A stretch of 64,000 nt of DNA from Symbiodinium natans (taxonomy: Eukaryota > Sar > Dinophyceae > Suessiales > Symbiodiniaceae). Numbering within the stretch: position 1 is the stretch's first letter; every line of letters starts with the position of its first letter. The notes below the pieces were generated by a model that saw only the letters and a list, made by a program, of their open reading frames with translations, did not search any database and was not told the DNA's origin. Shown here in pieces: positions 21,879 through 31,635 of this stretch. The DNA is taken from contig CAJNDS010002293.1 of NCBI GenBank assembly GCA_905221605.1, positions 17,501 to 81,500 of the forward strand, given 5' to 3'. The position numbers and the translations under genes were made by a program.

Positions 21879-22260
21879 AATGTTAAGGTCGCTTTAATAA
21901 CCCCCCCCCCCCCCCCCCCCCCGGATTTGTTCCGGCGCTGGGTCCAAACAAACTTTGAAAGGGGTCGGGGTGGTAATAATCTCTAGGACTGCCTCTGCTG
22001 AAGTGAAGCACTCTCAGCTGTGTGGTCTCGGCCTCGAGTGAAAAGAGGAGTACTCTCGGAAGCACATTTGGGAAATTCCCCCGGAAAAGTTTCCACTATT
22101 ACCACCCGTTTTTTGATTACGACCCCCCTCAAAATGGGGTTTAGGGTTCGGGGCAGCCTAACATAATGGAAACTGTTCATGAAACAAACTTTTGGGCAAA
22201 AATCCCGGCCGGAAAAGTTGCCACTATTGACACCCGTATTATAAAGGCGACCTTAACATT
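21879..22260. mobile_element. Larger foldback element (family I), about 380 bp
   Basis: Terminal inverted repeats of about 22 bp: AATGTTAAGGTCGCTTTAAT at the left (21879 on) and TAAAGGCGACCTTAACATT at the right (ending 22260). A poly-C run follows the left end. The right half has two related segments containing GGAAAAGTT(T/G)CCACTATT (near 22083 and 22211). It has no coding capacity and no second copy was noticed in the window. Confidence 0.8.
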
Positions 22261-22289
22261 AAACCCTGAAGCCTAAACCCTATAAACCC

Positions 22290-22540
22290 TGAAGCCTAAA
22301 CGCTCTAAACCCTCTAAACCCTCTAAACACTCTAAACCCTCTGAACCCTCTAAACCCTCTAAACCCTCTAAACCCTCTAAACCCTTCAAACCCTCCAAAC
22401 CCTCTAAACCCTCTAAACCCTCTAAACCCTCTAAACCCTCTAAACCCTCTAAACCCTCTAAACCCTCTAAACCCTCTAAACCCTCTAAACCCTCTAAACC
22501 CTCTAAACCCTCTAAACCCTCTAAACCCTCTAAACCCTAA
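22290..22540 (-). repeat. CCCTCTAAA nine-base satellite
   Basis: About twenty-five units of CCCTCTAAA, a 9-base relative of CCCTAAA with CT inserted. A few single-base variants (CTTCAAACC, CTCCAAACC) lie near 22383-22400. It runs back into ordinary CCCTAAA at about 22535. Confidence 0.95.
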
Positions 22541-22990
22541 ACCCCCGAACCCCCTAAACCCTAAACCCTAAATCCCTGAACCCTAAACCGGAGTCGGGTC
22601 GGGAGGGCCCAGACCCTACCCTAAACCCCTATACCCTAACCAGAGGCCCCAGCCTCTGTGGTTTTGAGGAGTGGGATTTAGGGTTCAGGTTTGAGGGTTT
22701 CAGGATTTGTCACCTCTATAGTTCGGTGCTTCGGGCTTTCGAGGGCTCAGCAAAACCTGGGATCTATGCCTCTCATGGTCAGCAGACAAGCTTGTGACGC
22801 TGAGAGTAAGCTCGAGTTGCACACGGCAATGCGATGTGAACCCTGAACCCCAAAACCCACACCCCTCACCCCAGCCTAAACCCTCAACCCTAAACCCCCA
22901 ACCCTAAATCCTAAGCCCCTTGTGCCGACGTGGGCACGTTTTTGGGCGAAGTAAACAAGGAGGATCCGGATGAACCCTGCGGTTGGCCAC
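22541..22990. other. Non-coding region
   Basis: Degenerate CCCTAAA phrases with unique sequence between. No supported gene. Confidence 0.55.
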
Positions 22991-23088
22991 TGGATGCATA
23001 TTCAGAGGCCTTGGGGTTGTGGGTTGTGGGTTGTGGGTTGTGGGTTGAGGGTTGAGGGTTGTGGGTTGTGGGTTGAGGGTTGAGGGTT

Positions 23089-23154
<66 letters not shown>

Positions 23155-23162
23155 GGTTTAGG
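22991..23162 (+). repeat. GGGTTGA/GGGTTGT variant array
   Basis: About twenty-four 7-base units alternating between GGGTTGT and GGGTTGA, a variant of the telomeric heptamer. A related array (GGGTTGA/GGGTTGG) lies at 39118-39230. Confidence 0.93.
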
Positions 23163-23239
23163 GTTTGGTTCGGTTCAGGGTCTGGTGGCCCAATTCGGGA
23201 GTGTCGAAGTTGTAGTAATTTCGGGGATATCTCTCAATC

Positions 23240-23382
23240 TGTCCCGATCTCTCTCTCTCTCTCCCTCCCTCCCTCGCTCGCTCGCTCGCCGGCTCGCTCC
23301 CTCGCACTCTCGCTCTCGCTCTCGCTCTCGCTCTCACTCTCGCTCTCGCTCTCCCTCTCCCGCTCTCTCCCGCTCTCTCTCG

Positions 23383-23440
<58 letters not shown>
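23240..23440 (+). repeat. CT/CTCG microsatellite
   Basis: Runs of CTCTCG, CTCGCT and finally (CT)n of about twenty units. The Ser/Leu/Arg-rich open frame across it is a by-product of the repeat. Confidence 0.95.
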
Positions 23441-23444
<4 letters not shown>

Positions 23445-23570
23445 TGTCAAAGACTCGAAGCCAAGCCCCATGACCACTGGGGTGTCTTAGCTGTCTCGCT
23501 CGGCTGCAGACCTAAAGTAGCTTCCAATGGGCCTGTACTCCGGAACTTCTAGGTGACGAAACTCTATCGT

Positions 23571-23690
23571 TTGCTTAAGAACCGCACAAAATAATAACAA
23601 TTATTACAATCCATATATGCTTCCTGCTAGAGGCAATATAGGGGTTCTTATCTTTTACTTTTTGGGGGGCTCTTAAGCAAGTAGTAGAAC
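23571..23690. mobile_element. Foldback MITE, family D copy 1
   Basis: Left end TTGCTTAAGAACCGC and right end GGGGGGCTCTTAAGCAA are inverted copies, followed by the family-typical GTAGTAG. Related copies lie at 55971 and 56812, with a right-end fragment near 38800. Confidence 0.75.
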
Positions 23691-23751
23691 TAGGGCTAGG
23701 GTTTAGAGCGTTAAGCCCGAAACTCTAAAGCAGCCTGACATTGCTGGTTTA

Positions 23752-23871
23752 GGTTTAGGGTTTAGGGTTTAGGGTTTAGGGTTTAGGGTTTAGGGTTTAG
23801 GGTTTAGGGTTTAGGGTTTAGGGTTTAGGGTTTAGGGTTTAGGGTTTAGGGTTTAGGGTTTAGGGTTTAGG
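23752..23871 (+). repeat. Interstitial TTTAGGG array
   Basis: About seventeen perfect units. Confidence 0.97.
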
Positions 23872-23917
23872 GAACGACGCAGCCGAAGCTCTCAGCTTTC
23901 GCGGCCCAGGCTTGACT

Positions 23918-24118
23918 AGCTCATGGTTGGGAAGAGTATGAAAACCTTAAACCTTCTCTTCCTTGTGGAGCTTAAATACCCGTAGAAATGAAGACTGTTA
24001 TAGACCCTAAACCCTAAACCCTAAACCCTAAACCCTAAACCCTAAACCCTAAACCCTAAACCCTAAACCCTAAACCCTAAACCCTAAACCCTAACCCCCT
24101 AACGCCGACCATGACAAA
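23918..24118. mobile_element. Family N foldback element containing a CCCTAAA array
   Basis: The left end (AGCTCATGGTTGGGAAGAG) and right end (CGCCGACCATGAC) are inverted and match the intact copy at 62860-62961. A CCCTAAA array of about twelve units (24004-24092) interrupts the element before its right end. Confidence 0.65.
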
Positions 24119-24199
24119 GTTGAGGTTTCGTGGGGCCATGGAAGTTCAGAGGTCTGCTGAAATCGAGCCTCTAAGTGTTTTTGTGACTTTGTGTGTTGG

Positions 24200-24290
24200 G
24201 GAAGGGGGGGGGGGGGGGGGGGCAGGGGGGGGGGGGAGGGGGGGGGGGGGGGGGGGCAGGGGGGGGGGCGGGCGGGCGGGGGGGGCAGTG
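24200..24290 (+). repeat. Poly-G rich tract
   Basis: Nearly 90 bases of G with scattered C and A, encoding only glycine/arginine strings. It lies 80 bp after the CCCTAAA array of the family N element. Confidence 0.9.
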
Positions 24291-25372
24291 GTACTCGTTT
24301 TCCTTCCAGTGAGGGTTCAGGCCCGAAACCCTAAACCTCCACATGGGGTGTCTGAGTCGCGTAGGGGCACTTGACCCTAAACCCTAAACCCTAAACCCTA
24401 AGCCCTAAACCCTAAACCCTAAACCCCCCCCTCCCCCTGTCAGTCCCAACACGCGCCTTCAGGAACGAAAAGCGGGCTCGTGTGGCATACGTGGCGTGGG
24501 CTGCTGCCTGCCAGCAGGCCCCTGAACCCCAAAGCGCTGAAACCTAAACCCTAAACCCTAAACCCTAAACCCCTAACCCCTAAACCCTACACTCTAAGCC
24601 GTACAGGAAGCCCCTAAAGCCTTCTTGGTGTCCTAAGCTCCGAAGCCCTTCGCCTTCCTACAAGCCCTAGCCCGCGGGTGGCTGGTAACAAGTTGTCCTC
24701 TGAGTTTAGGGTTTAGGGTTTAGGGTTTAGGGTTTAGGGTTTAGGGTTTAGGGTTTAGGGTTTAGGGTTTAGACAGGGATTCGGGTTTGGGAGTTAGGTG
24801 GGAAACAACCCCCCGTGTAATGCTGCAAGCTGGTCCGGTGCTCTTCCCTTGCTGGCACCCCGCACACCTTCCCAAGCACTGGACCCTAAACCCTAAACTC
24901 TGACCCTAAACCCTAAACCCTCAACCCTCAACCCTAAACCCTAAACCCTGAGCCCAAACTAAATCGAAATCCCCTGCCCCAATAAAACCAGAACCCTAAA
25001 CCGCAGACCCGAACCCAAAGCCCAAAACCAACCCTACACCCAAAACCCCAAACCCTAAACCCCAAACCCTCAACCACAAACCCTAAACCCCAAATCCTAA
25101 ACCCCAAACTCCAAAACCTAAACCCTAAGCCCCAAACCCCAAACCTTTATCCCAAACCCCAAACTCCAAACCCTAAACCCTAAGCCCCAAACCCTAAACC
25201 CTAAACCCTAAACCCTAAACCCTAAACCCTGAACCCCTGAACCCCTAAACCCCTAAACCCCTAAACCCCTAAACCCCTAAACCCGGCGCCTCTCCCTCGT
25301 TGGGGGGCGACCCGAAGAGCGAGGAGCCCGAGGTTGCGACGGTTCCGAAGGAGGAGCCCTCAGAAAGGAGCT

Positions 25373-25935
25373 GTTTAGGGTTTAGGGTTTAGGATTTGGG
25401 GTTTAGGGTTTGGGGTTTGGGGTTTGGGGTTTAGGGTTTAGGGTTTAGGGTTTGGGGTTTAGGGTTTGGGGTTTGGGGTTTGGGGTTTGGGATTTAGGGT
25501 TTAGGGTTTAGGGTTTGGGGTTTAGGGTTTGGGGTTTGGGGTTTGGGGTTTAGGGTTTAGGGTTTGGGGTTTGGGGTTTTTTGGGTTTAGGGTTTGGGTT
25601 TAGGCTTAGGGTTTGGGGTTTAGGGCTGGTTTGGGGTTAGGGCTTGGGGTTTGGGGTTTAGGGTTTTGGGGTTTGGGGTTTAGGGTTTGGGGTTTGGGGT
25701 TTAGGGTTTGGGGGGGTTTAGGGGGGTTTGGGGTTTGGGGTTTAGGGTTTGGGGTTTGGGGTTTAGGGTTTAGGGTTTGGGGTTTGGGGTTTTGGGTTTA
25801 GGGTTTAGGGCTTAGGTTTAGGGCTTGGGGTTTGGGGTTTGGGGTTTAGGGTTTTGGCTTTGGGGGTTTACGGTTTAGGGTTTAGGCTTTGGGGTTTGGG
25901 GTTTAGGGTTTTGGCTTTGGGGTGAGGTTTAGGGT
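25373..25935 (+). repeat. Mixed TTTAGGG/TTTGGGG block
   Basis: About eighty heptamers in which TTTAGGG and TTTGGGG alternate irregularly, with a few other variants (GGGCTTAGG, GGTTTTGG). The order looks like interspersed variant units rather than one pure satellite. Confidence 0.92.
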
Positions 25936-26302
25936 TTGGCGTTCAACCATTTGACAAATATTTCCAAACCAGATCGTCTGAAAGCCACTGCAAACTGTAA
26001 AGTGCTTTCCAAGGGCCAGGACGAGCCAGATAGTAGTGACTCGGGGAACTAGGTCTGCTGATGTCATTCTTCAACTCTTTGCAAGGTAGCTTCTTCCTCC
26101 AAGCCCTAAACCCTAAACCCGCAGTGAGGGCCTAGGGTTTAGGGTTTAGGGTTTAGGGCTAGGGTTTAGGGTTCAGGGTTTAGGGCTTAGGGTTTCGGGT
26201 TCTCGGCTTGAGGTTCTAGCGTCTAACGTTTGCGGGGGTCCTAGAGGTCCTAGAGTCCAGTTGAGATGTAGAGTGCAAGTGGTACTCTAAACCTTAAACC
26301 CC

Positions 26303-26395
26303 AGACCCAAACCCTAAACCCTAAACCCTAAACCCTAAACCCTAAACCCTAAACCCTAAACCCTAAACCCTAAACCCTAAACCCTAAACCCTAAA
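26303..26395 (-). repeat. Interstitial CCCTAAA array
   Basis: About thirteen perfect units. GTGGTA is shared by both flanks (26279-26284 and 26397-26402), a weak duplication candidate. Confidence 0.95.
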
Positions 26396-26671
26396 CGTGG
26401 TAGACTGGCCCGAAGCAAGAGCGCTGAATGCTGAGGGCCTTCAGCTTCAGACCTATAACCCTGCCCTGGCTGCCCTAAGCCCCTGAATCCTAAACCCTTG
26501 CCCCTAGAGCCTTGAACCCTGAATCCTGAACCCTAAACCCTGAACCCTAAACCCTAAACCCTAATCCCTAAACCCTAAACCGTAGCCCTAAACCCTAAAC
26601 CCTAAACCCTAAACCCTGTTACGTAGTCGGTTCCCAAGTGGTTGCTTCGGAACTGTCCGCAAGGATGCATG

Positions 26672-26763
26672 CATAAACCCTAAACCCTAAACACTAAACC
26701 CTAAACCCTAAACCCTAAACCCTAAACCCTAAACCCTAAACCCTAAACCCTAAACCCTAAACC
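26672..26763 (-). repeat. Interstitial CCCTAAA array
   Basis: About thirteen units with one CACTAAA. Confidence 0.95.
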
Positions 26764-26867
26764 GTAGCCCCTCATCCCGTAACCTTAAAGTCTCCAGGTT
26801 TAGGGGTTGTGTGGTCTTCGGACAGGAGAGAGAGGTCGCAAGCGGTATTCTGCAGGTTCTACCTTGG

Positions 26868-26984
26868 ACCCTTACGGTTGTACCCTCGGGTTTCGGGGAT
26901 CCCTTTCGAAGGATCCCCGAGGGAATATAAGGGCCATATTGGGGGCATATTCAGGGGAGCCCTTAGGGGTACAACCTTAGGGGT
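26868..26984. mobile_element. Foldback MITE, family M
   Basis: Left end ACCCTTACGGTTGTACCC and right end GGGTACAACCTTAGGGGT are inverted copies. A strong inner palindrome, CGGGGATCC and GGATCCCCG around an 8-base loop, lies near 26897-26922. A related right end occurs near 12041-12068 and a fragment near 28725-28750. Confidence 0.75.
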
Positions 26985-27023
26985 GCGAGCCTTCATCCCT
27001 TGATGTATGTTGAAAAGCCCGCA

Positions 27024-27144
27024 CCCTAAACCCTAAACCCTAAACACTAAACCCTAAACCCTAAACCCTGAACCCTAAACCCTAAACCCTAAACCCTAAA
27101 CCCTAAACCCTAAACCCTAAACCCTAAACCCTAAACCCTAAACC
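27024..27144 (-). repeat. Interstitial CCCTAAA array
   Basis: About seventeen units with a few variants (CACTAAA, CCCTGAA). Confidence 0.95.
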
Positions 27145-27227
27145 CCGCATCAGGCCTTCTTGTGGAAGACGTCCAGCATCTTCGTCTTGTTGTAGGCCTG
27201 CTGAAGTGTGAGCTTTCTTCCCCTAGC

Positions 27228-27326
27228 CCTAAACCCTAAACAGTAAGCCCTAAACCCTAAACCCTAAACCCTAAACCCTAAACCCTAAACCCTAAACCCT
27301 AAACCCTAAACCCTAAACCCTAAACC
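27228..27326 (-). repeat. Interstitial CCCTAAA array
   Basis: About thirteen units, with CAGTAAG at the left edge. Confidence 0.95.
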
Positions 27327-27975
27327 TTGGCCTTCCGGAGCCAGCCCCCAATGCGCGGGCGCGAGTAGTTGTTGCAGTCGTCCACCTGATCTGCGCCAAG
27401 CGTCCGAGGCTAGTGTAGACGGGTTTAGGGTTTAGGCTTTAGGGATTAGGGTTTAGGGTGAAGTTTTACTGGAAGAGAGTTTTGGGTCGCGGCCCAGCCC
27501 CAACACTACCTAGCCCCTCACGAGTTTAGGGGTTCAGGGTGCGAGCCAGTACTATAGCACTTGTGTGCTGAAAACCTTTCTCCACCCTAAACCCTAAACC
27601 CTAAACCCTAAACCCCAAACCCCAAACCCTAAACCCTAAACCCTAAACCCTAAGCCCTAAACCCTAAACCCTAAGCCTGGTTTGGGCGGGAGACCATAAC
27701 GCTGAGCTCGCGGCAGGAACCACGTCGCTGAAGCTTGGCTTGCTCCTGCGGGTATCCAGAGAAAAAATCCAATTCCCCCAAACTACTCAAGACTTAATCT
27801 GGCTCCTAAACTCTACAGCCTATCTGCCCAAAAAATATGAAAAGACAATAAAGAAACAATCCCACTCGCTAAGAAGTGCCTGTACACCCTTGAGGCATGT
27901 AGATGCCAGAGATTTTGAGGTGTGTGGTTTGCTTCACTCAAGGGACTCTACTTCGGACCCCCAAAGTTGAACCCT
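27327..27975. other. Non-coding region
   Basis: Degenerate TTTAGGG near 27421-27460 and a CCCTAAA block with CCCCAAA variants at 27585-27677. About 290 bp of unique sequence follows (27680-27970), with an open plus-strand frame of 76 codons that I cannot support as a gene. Confidence 0.55.
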
Positions 27976-28330
27976 TGGGTTTGGGTTTAGGGTTTAGGGT
28001 TTAGGGTTTAGGGTTTAGGGCTTAGGGCTTAGGGCTTAGGGGTTAGGGTTTAGGGTTTAGGGTTTAGGGTTTAGGGTTTGGGGTTTGGGGTTTGGGGTTT
28101 GGGGTTTGGGGTTTGGGGTTTGGGGTTTGGGGTTTGGGGTTTGGGGTTTGGGGTTTGGGGTTTGGGGTTTGGGGTTTGGGGTTTGGGGTTTGGGGTTTGG
28201 GGTTTGGGGGCTTGGGGGTTTGGGGTTTGGGGTTTGGGGTTTGGGGTTTGGGGTTTGGGGTTTGGGGTTTGGGGTTTGGGGTTTGGGGTTTGGGGTTTGG
28301 GGTTTGGGGGTTTGGGGTTTGGGGTTTAGG
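27976..28330 (+). repeat. TTTAGGG to TTTGGGG array
   Basis: The block begins as TTTAGGG/ CTTAGGG units (27980-28075), then becomes about thirty-five near-perfect TTTGGGG units (28076-28325). Because the unit is 7 bases and free of stops once A becomes G, all three plus frames stay open and read GVWGLGF-type strings. These are not proteins. Confidence 0.97.
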
Positions 28331-28578
28331 GCCCTTTTTCAAGATCCTCTAGGCCATTTTCGGAGCATGTTATGACTCCCTTGACTTATCACTGCTTGCT
28401 GCTATCTTACTTCGCGATGCTGGTTTAGGCTACGGAGCTGTCATGCTCCTCACTTTTGGGATTTCGGCCTTAGGATTGAGGTGTCTGCGCTTCTGTAGCG
28501 TTTCGAACCAACCCCAAACCCAGGGTTTTGGGCTTCCTGACTAAGAGCCACTGAGTCTACGTCGTGCCATCATGGAAC

Positions 28579-28653
28579 CCTAAACCCGAAACCTAAACCC
28601 TAAACCCTAAACCCTAAACCCTAAACCCTAAACCCTAAACCCTAAACCCTAAA
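28579..28653 (-). repeat. Interstitial CCCTAAA array
   Basis: About ten perfect units. Confidence 0.95.
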
Positions 28654-28770
28654 CCTCCCCTTGTTCTTGAGACTCTACCTGGGACTAAGGGTGGACCCTG
28701 CGGTTTGGGGACAAAGACCAGGTTCCCTTAAGGGGTACAATCTTAGGGTTACATGTTTAAGATTTTCAAT

Positions 28771-28877
28771 TGGTAGCCCAGTAACAATATTTGTTCTAAG
28801 GGTACCCTTTTAAGGGCTGGTTATTTGATAAGGGGAGCTAGAACAAAAGAAGGACAAAGGGCACTACGGGGCTGCCA
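28771..28877. mobile_element. Foldback MITE, family C-prime copy 2
   Basis: Left TGGTAGCCCAGTAAC pairs with right CTACGGGGCTGCCA. The interior ctaagggtaccctttt matches the other C-prime copies. Confidence 0.65.
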
Positions 28878-28893
28878 AGTTCCTGAACTTCCA

Positions 28894-28975
28894 CCCTAAA
28901 CCCTAAACCCTAAACCCTAAACCTTAAACCTTAAACCCTAAACCTTAAACCCTAAACCCTAAACCCTAAACCCTT
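28894..28975 (-). repeat. CCCTAAA array with CCTTAAA variants
   Basis: About eleven units, three of them CCTTAAA. Confidence 0.93.
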
Positions 28976-29203
28976 CAGCCCAAGAAGTGCAAAGAGCTTT
29001 TGGCGGGCTTCAACCTGAGACCCAAGGCACGAACCCCAAACTTCAAGCCCTGAACCCTGACCCTAAACGCAAAACCCAAAGCCCTAAGCCCTAAACCCTA
29101 AACCTCAAACTCTAAGCTAAACCCACGGGTCTTGAACTCGCGCGTCTCCGCCGCATCCAGCGTGACCTGCAGGGACTCCAAGTCGTCCTTCGGAGCCATG
29201 CTA

Positions 29204-29309
29204 GGGTTTAGGGTTTAGGGTTTAGGGTTTAGGGTTTAGGGTTTAGGGTTTAGGGTTTAGGGTTTAGGGTTTAGGGTTTAGGGTTTAGGGTTTAAACCCT
29301 AAACCCCAT
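29204..29309. repeat. Head-to-head telomeric array
   Basis: About twelve TTTAGGG units (29204-29293) run directly into CCCTAAA units (29294-29309). This inverted join is the arrangement expected from telomere-to-telomere fusion or from an inverted double insertion. Confidence 0.93.
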
Positions 29310-29780
29310 CGCTTCAGTTTTTGAATGTATATACTCCTGCACACTGTTATCGAGCTTGGGGGCAAGCTCGGTAAGGGACCTAAACCCAACACCCAAAACG
29401 CAAAACCCAAAACCCAAAACCCTAAACCCTAAAACCTATAAGGGACCATGCTTACAGCCTTGCCGCGGCTTCGGCCCTACCCAACACAAAGGATGGACCT
29501 CAAGAAGGGCATGCACAGACTAAGGGTTGTTCAGGGTTTAGGGTTTAGGGCTTAGGGTTTAGGGCTTGGGGTTTAGGGTTGAGGGTTTAGGGTTTAGGGT
29601 TTAGGGTGTAGGTGGCCTATTTACGGGGTTTGTGGTTTAGTTTTTCGCTATCACGGACACCCTCAAGGTACTTGCTTTCGACACCACGGCCCGTCTTATG
29701 CAAGCGGCCCAACAAAACCGTAGACCCTAAAACCTAAACCCGTAAACGCTGAACCCTAAACTCTACACCCTAATAGCTGA

Positions 29781-29822
29781 ACCCTAAACCCTAATCGCTA
29801 AAATTTAGCGATTAGGGTTTAG
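29781..29822. repeat. Perfect 20-bp-arm hairpin made of telomere-like sequence
   Basis: CCTAAACCCTAATCGCTAAA is followed, after a single A, by its exact reverse complement. The arms combine telomeric heptamers with a unique ATCGC/GCGAT core, so this is an inverted duplication and not two random arrays. Confidence 0.9.
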
Positions 29823-30172
29823 GATGTAATCCTAAACCCTAAACCCTAAATCCTAAACCCTAAATCCTAAACCCTAAACCCAAAACCCTAAACCCAAAAC
29901 CCTAAACCCAAAACCCTAAACCCTAAACCCTAGACGACACGTGGTCCTTGAATCGCACTTGGGTCGCTTGCAGAACCTGTGCGAACCGGATGGACAGGTT
30001 CGGGGCAGACGGCTGGGGCTGTAGGTTTCAGTGAACCCCTAGACCCCAAACCCTAAACCCTAAACCCTAAACCCTAAACCCTAAACCCTAAACCCTGAAC
30101 CCATTTCGGGTCCGATGGTCTCAGGGTCGACCTGTAGACTCCTTTCTAAGAATCGGAGTCCTTCAGCCCTAA

Positions 30173-30324
30173 ACCCCAAACCCCAAACCCCAAACCCCAA
30201 ACCCCAAACCCCAAACCCCAAACCCCAAACCCCAAACCCCAAACCCCAAACCCCAAACCCCAAACCCTAAACCCTAAACCCTAAACCCTAAACCCTAAAC
30301 CCTAAACCCTAAACCCTAAACCCT
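30173..30324 (-). repeat. CCCCAAA array passing into CCCTAAA
   Basis: About thirteen CCCCAAA units followed by about eight CCCTAAA units. It is the opposite-strand counterpart of the TTTGGGG array at 28076-28325. Confidence 0.95.
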
Positions 30325-30661
30325 GGCCTCTCGAACCGAGTGGATCAGGAAGGCGTTGATCTTGGAGAAGCCTCCGTTGTAGGTGGTCACCTCTTGGCTG
30401 CACTTAGGAGGGTTTAGGGTTTAGGGTTTAGGGTTTAGGGTTTAGTGTTTAGGGTTTAGGGTTTAGGGTTTAGGGTCTAGGGTTAGCAAAAGTTTAACTT
30501 TCAAGCTGCCTAATGAAGAAAGCCAATAAACCCCAAAAGGCTGAGAGCAGCAATTGCTCGTGTCGACGAGTCTGCGCAGCTGAGGGAGCAGAGGTTGCTG
30601 GGAGCAATACTGAGGATGACCGCGCCGTGCTGCAATTCTTTGTTGAATGTCTTGAGCACAA

Positions 30662-30735
30662 GAACCCTAAACCCTAAACCCTAAACCCTAAACCCTAAAC
30701 CCTAATCCCTAAACCCTAAACCCTAAACCCTAAAC
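30662..30735 (-). repeat. Interstitial CCCTAAA array
   Basis: About ten units with one CCCTAAT. Confidence 0.95.
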
Positions 30736-30741
30736 ATAGGA

Positions 30742-31377
30742 ATGGCGTTGTGCAGCCATGCCAGAGACATCGTGCAAGCGCAAGTCCAGGACGCGCAGGT
30801 GCAGGAGGAACTGTCCAAGGACTGGGCCGCTATGGCCCAAGTAGCCGAGCTCCACTTGGAGGTTCATGGTGCTTACCAGCCACTTAGAACTGTACTTATC
30901 ACCCTACTTATAATCCCCCTAAACGGCCTTATCGGGGTTCTCCCAAGTATAAGTAGGGTTAGAAGCCCAGCTCTACGTGGTTAGTAAGTACCATGAACCT
31001 CCAAGTAGCCGAGCTCCAGGACCTCGACAACTGGAAGCCGCAGGGCAGGCCGCGCCGCGACAGAGGCCAAAACCTACGGCGTGCTCAAATTGAGAATTGA
31101 GCAGTTGCGGCCAACGTTTCTCGAACTCGTCGGCTAGAAAGCTATAGCAGACATGCAGGAAGCGATCCCTGGGTTTCTGCGAAGATGTCACTGGGGCTTA
31201 CAAGGCAGGCTGGGTAGTCAGTTTGGCAGGGCGACAGCATCGAAGATGCCCCCCAAGAGTCCTTGGGGAAAGGCGCTGGAGGAGCTAGGCCATGTGCATT
31301 GGGTCATGTCAGATTTTTGGAAGAAGCTCGGGGCCGCGATGCCCAGCTTCCTGAAGACCCAGCTGGACAAGGTGTAG
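30742..31377 (+). pseudogene. Broken coiled-coil-like coding fragment interrupted by a MITE
   Basis: Protein-like plus-strand segments lie on both sides of a family A MITE. The left part reads AQVQDAQVQEELSKDW and AMAQVAEL up to the insertion at 30854. The right part reads TEAKTYGVLKLRIEQLRP, then TFLELVG, a stop, then MQEAIPGFLRRC through WKKLGAAMPSFLKTQLDKV to a TAG at 31375-31377. Removing the MITE and one copy of its target duplication does not give one open frame: a frameshift and an in-frame stop near 31138 remain. The fragment is therefore decayed, or is separate exons. Charged, helical composition is clear, but the family is not recognised. Confidence 0.45.
30854..31006. mobile_element. 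Family A MITE with intact target duplication
   Basis: Inverted ends ACTTGGAGGTTCATGGT and ACCATGAACCTCCAAGT. AGCCGAGCTCC flanks it on both sides (30843-30853 and 31007-31017), and the identity extends to 18 bases if the AGT/CA coincidences at the ends are counted. The perfect duplication marks a recent insertion. It interrupts the coding-like segment at 30742-31377. Confidence 0.92.
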
Positions 31378-31635
31378 CACCCTTATAGTACCTACGCCTT
31401 TTTGAGCCGAAGGATACAGCTCCGTGACTGCCTGGTAGCTTTCTGGGCGATGTGAAACGGTGAAACCCTTCGGTGCGTCAGCCCTTTGGACGTCACCATT
31501 GGAAAAACCCGGTTGGGGGATCAGGGGAAGTTGTCTTTTGGGGTAGGATGAAACCATGAGTATGACAGGAACCCTCACGGAAGCCACTAACCCCCCTCCG
31601 ACGCCTATATTAGACAACCGTCAAAGCTTTAAACT

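Larger units (their letters stand above)
24291..26867. other. Non-coding region with long mixed TTTAGGG/TTTGGGG block
   Basis: TTTAGGG array at 24703-24772. Degenerate C-rich phrases lie at 24885-25285. A block of about 560 bases of intermixed TTTAGGG and TTTGGGG units lies at 25373-25935. CCCTAAA arrays follow at 26303-26395, 26530-26617 and 26672-26763. Unique islands between carry no supported gene. Confidence 0.7.
29310..30661. other. Non-coding region with variant arrays and a perfect hairpin
   Basis: AAACCCAAAA-type repeats near 29380-29430, TTTAGGG near 29535-29610, a hairpin at 29781-29822, decayed CCCTAAA at 29830-29932, CCCTAAA at 30052-30099, a CCCCAAA array at 30173-30265 passing into CCCTAAA (30266-30324), and TTTAGGG at 30411-30484. 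No gene is supported. Confidence 0.65.

Noticed and set aside
22290-22540. Regularly spaced repeats considered as a CRISPR array
   Set aside because: The unit is 9 bases with no spacers. It is a simple satellite in a eukaryotic context.
23143-23490. Ser/Arg/Leu-rich open frame resembling an SR protein
   Set aside because: The serine/leucine part is the CT microsatellite read in frame, and the rest is telomere-like repeat.
28064-28375. Long open frames on both strands reading GFGVWGLG or NPKPQTPNPK repeats
   Set aside because: They are translations of TTTGGGG/CCCCAAA satellite, which lacks stops because A is replaced by G. All frames are open at once, so this is not a repeat protein.
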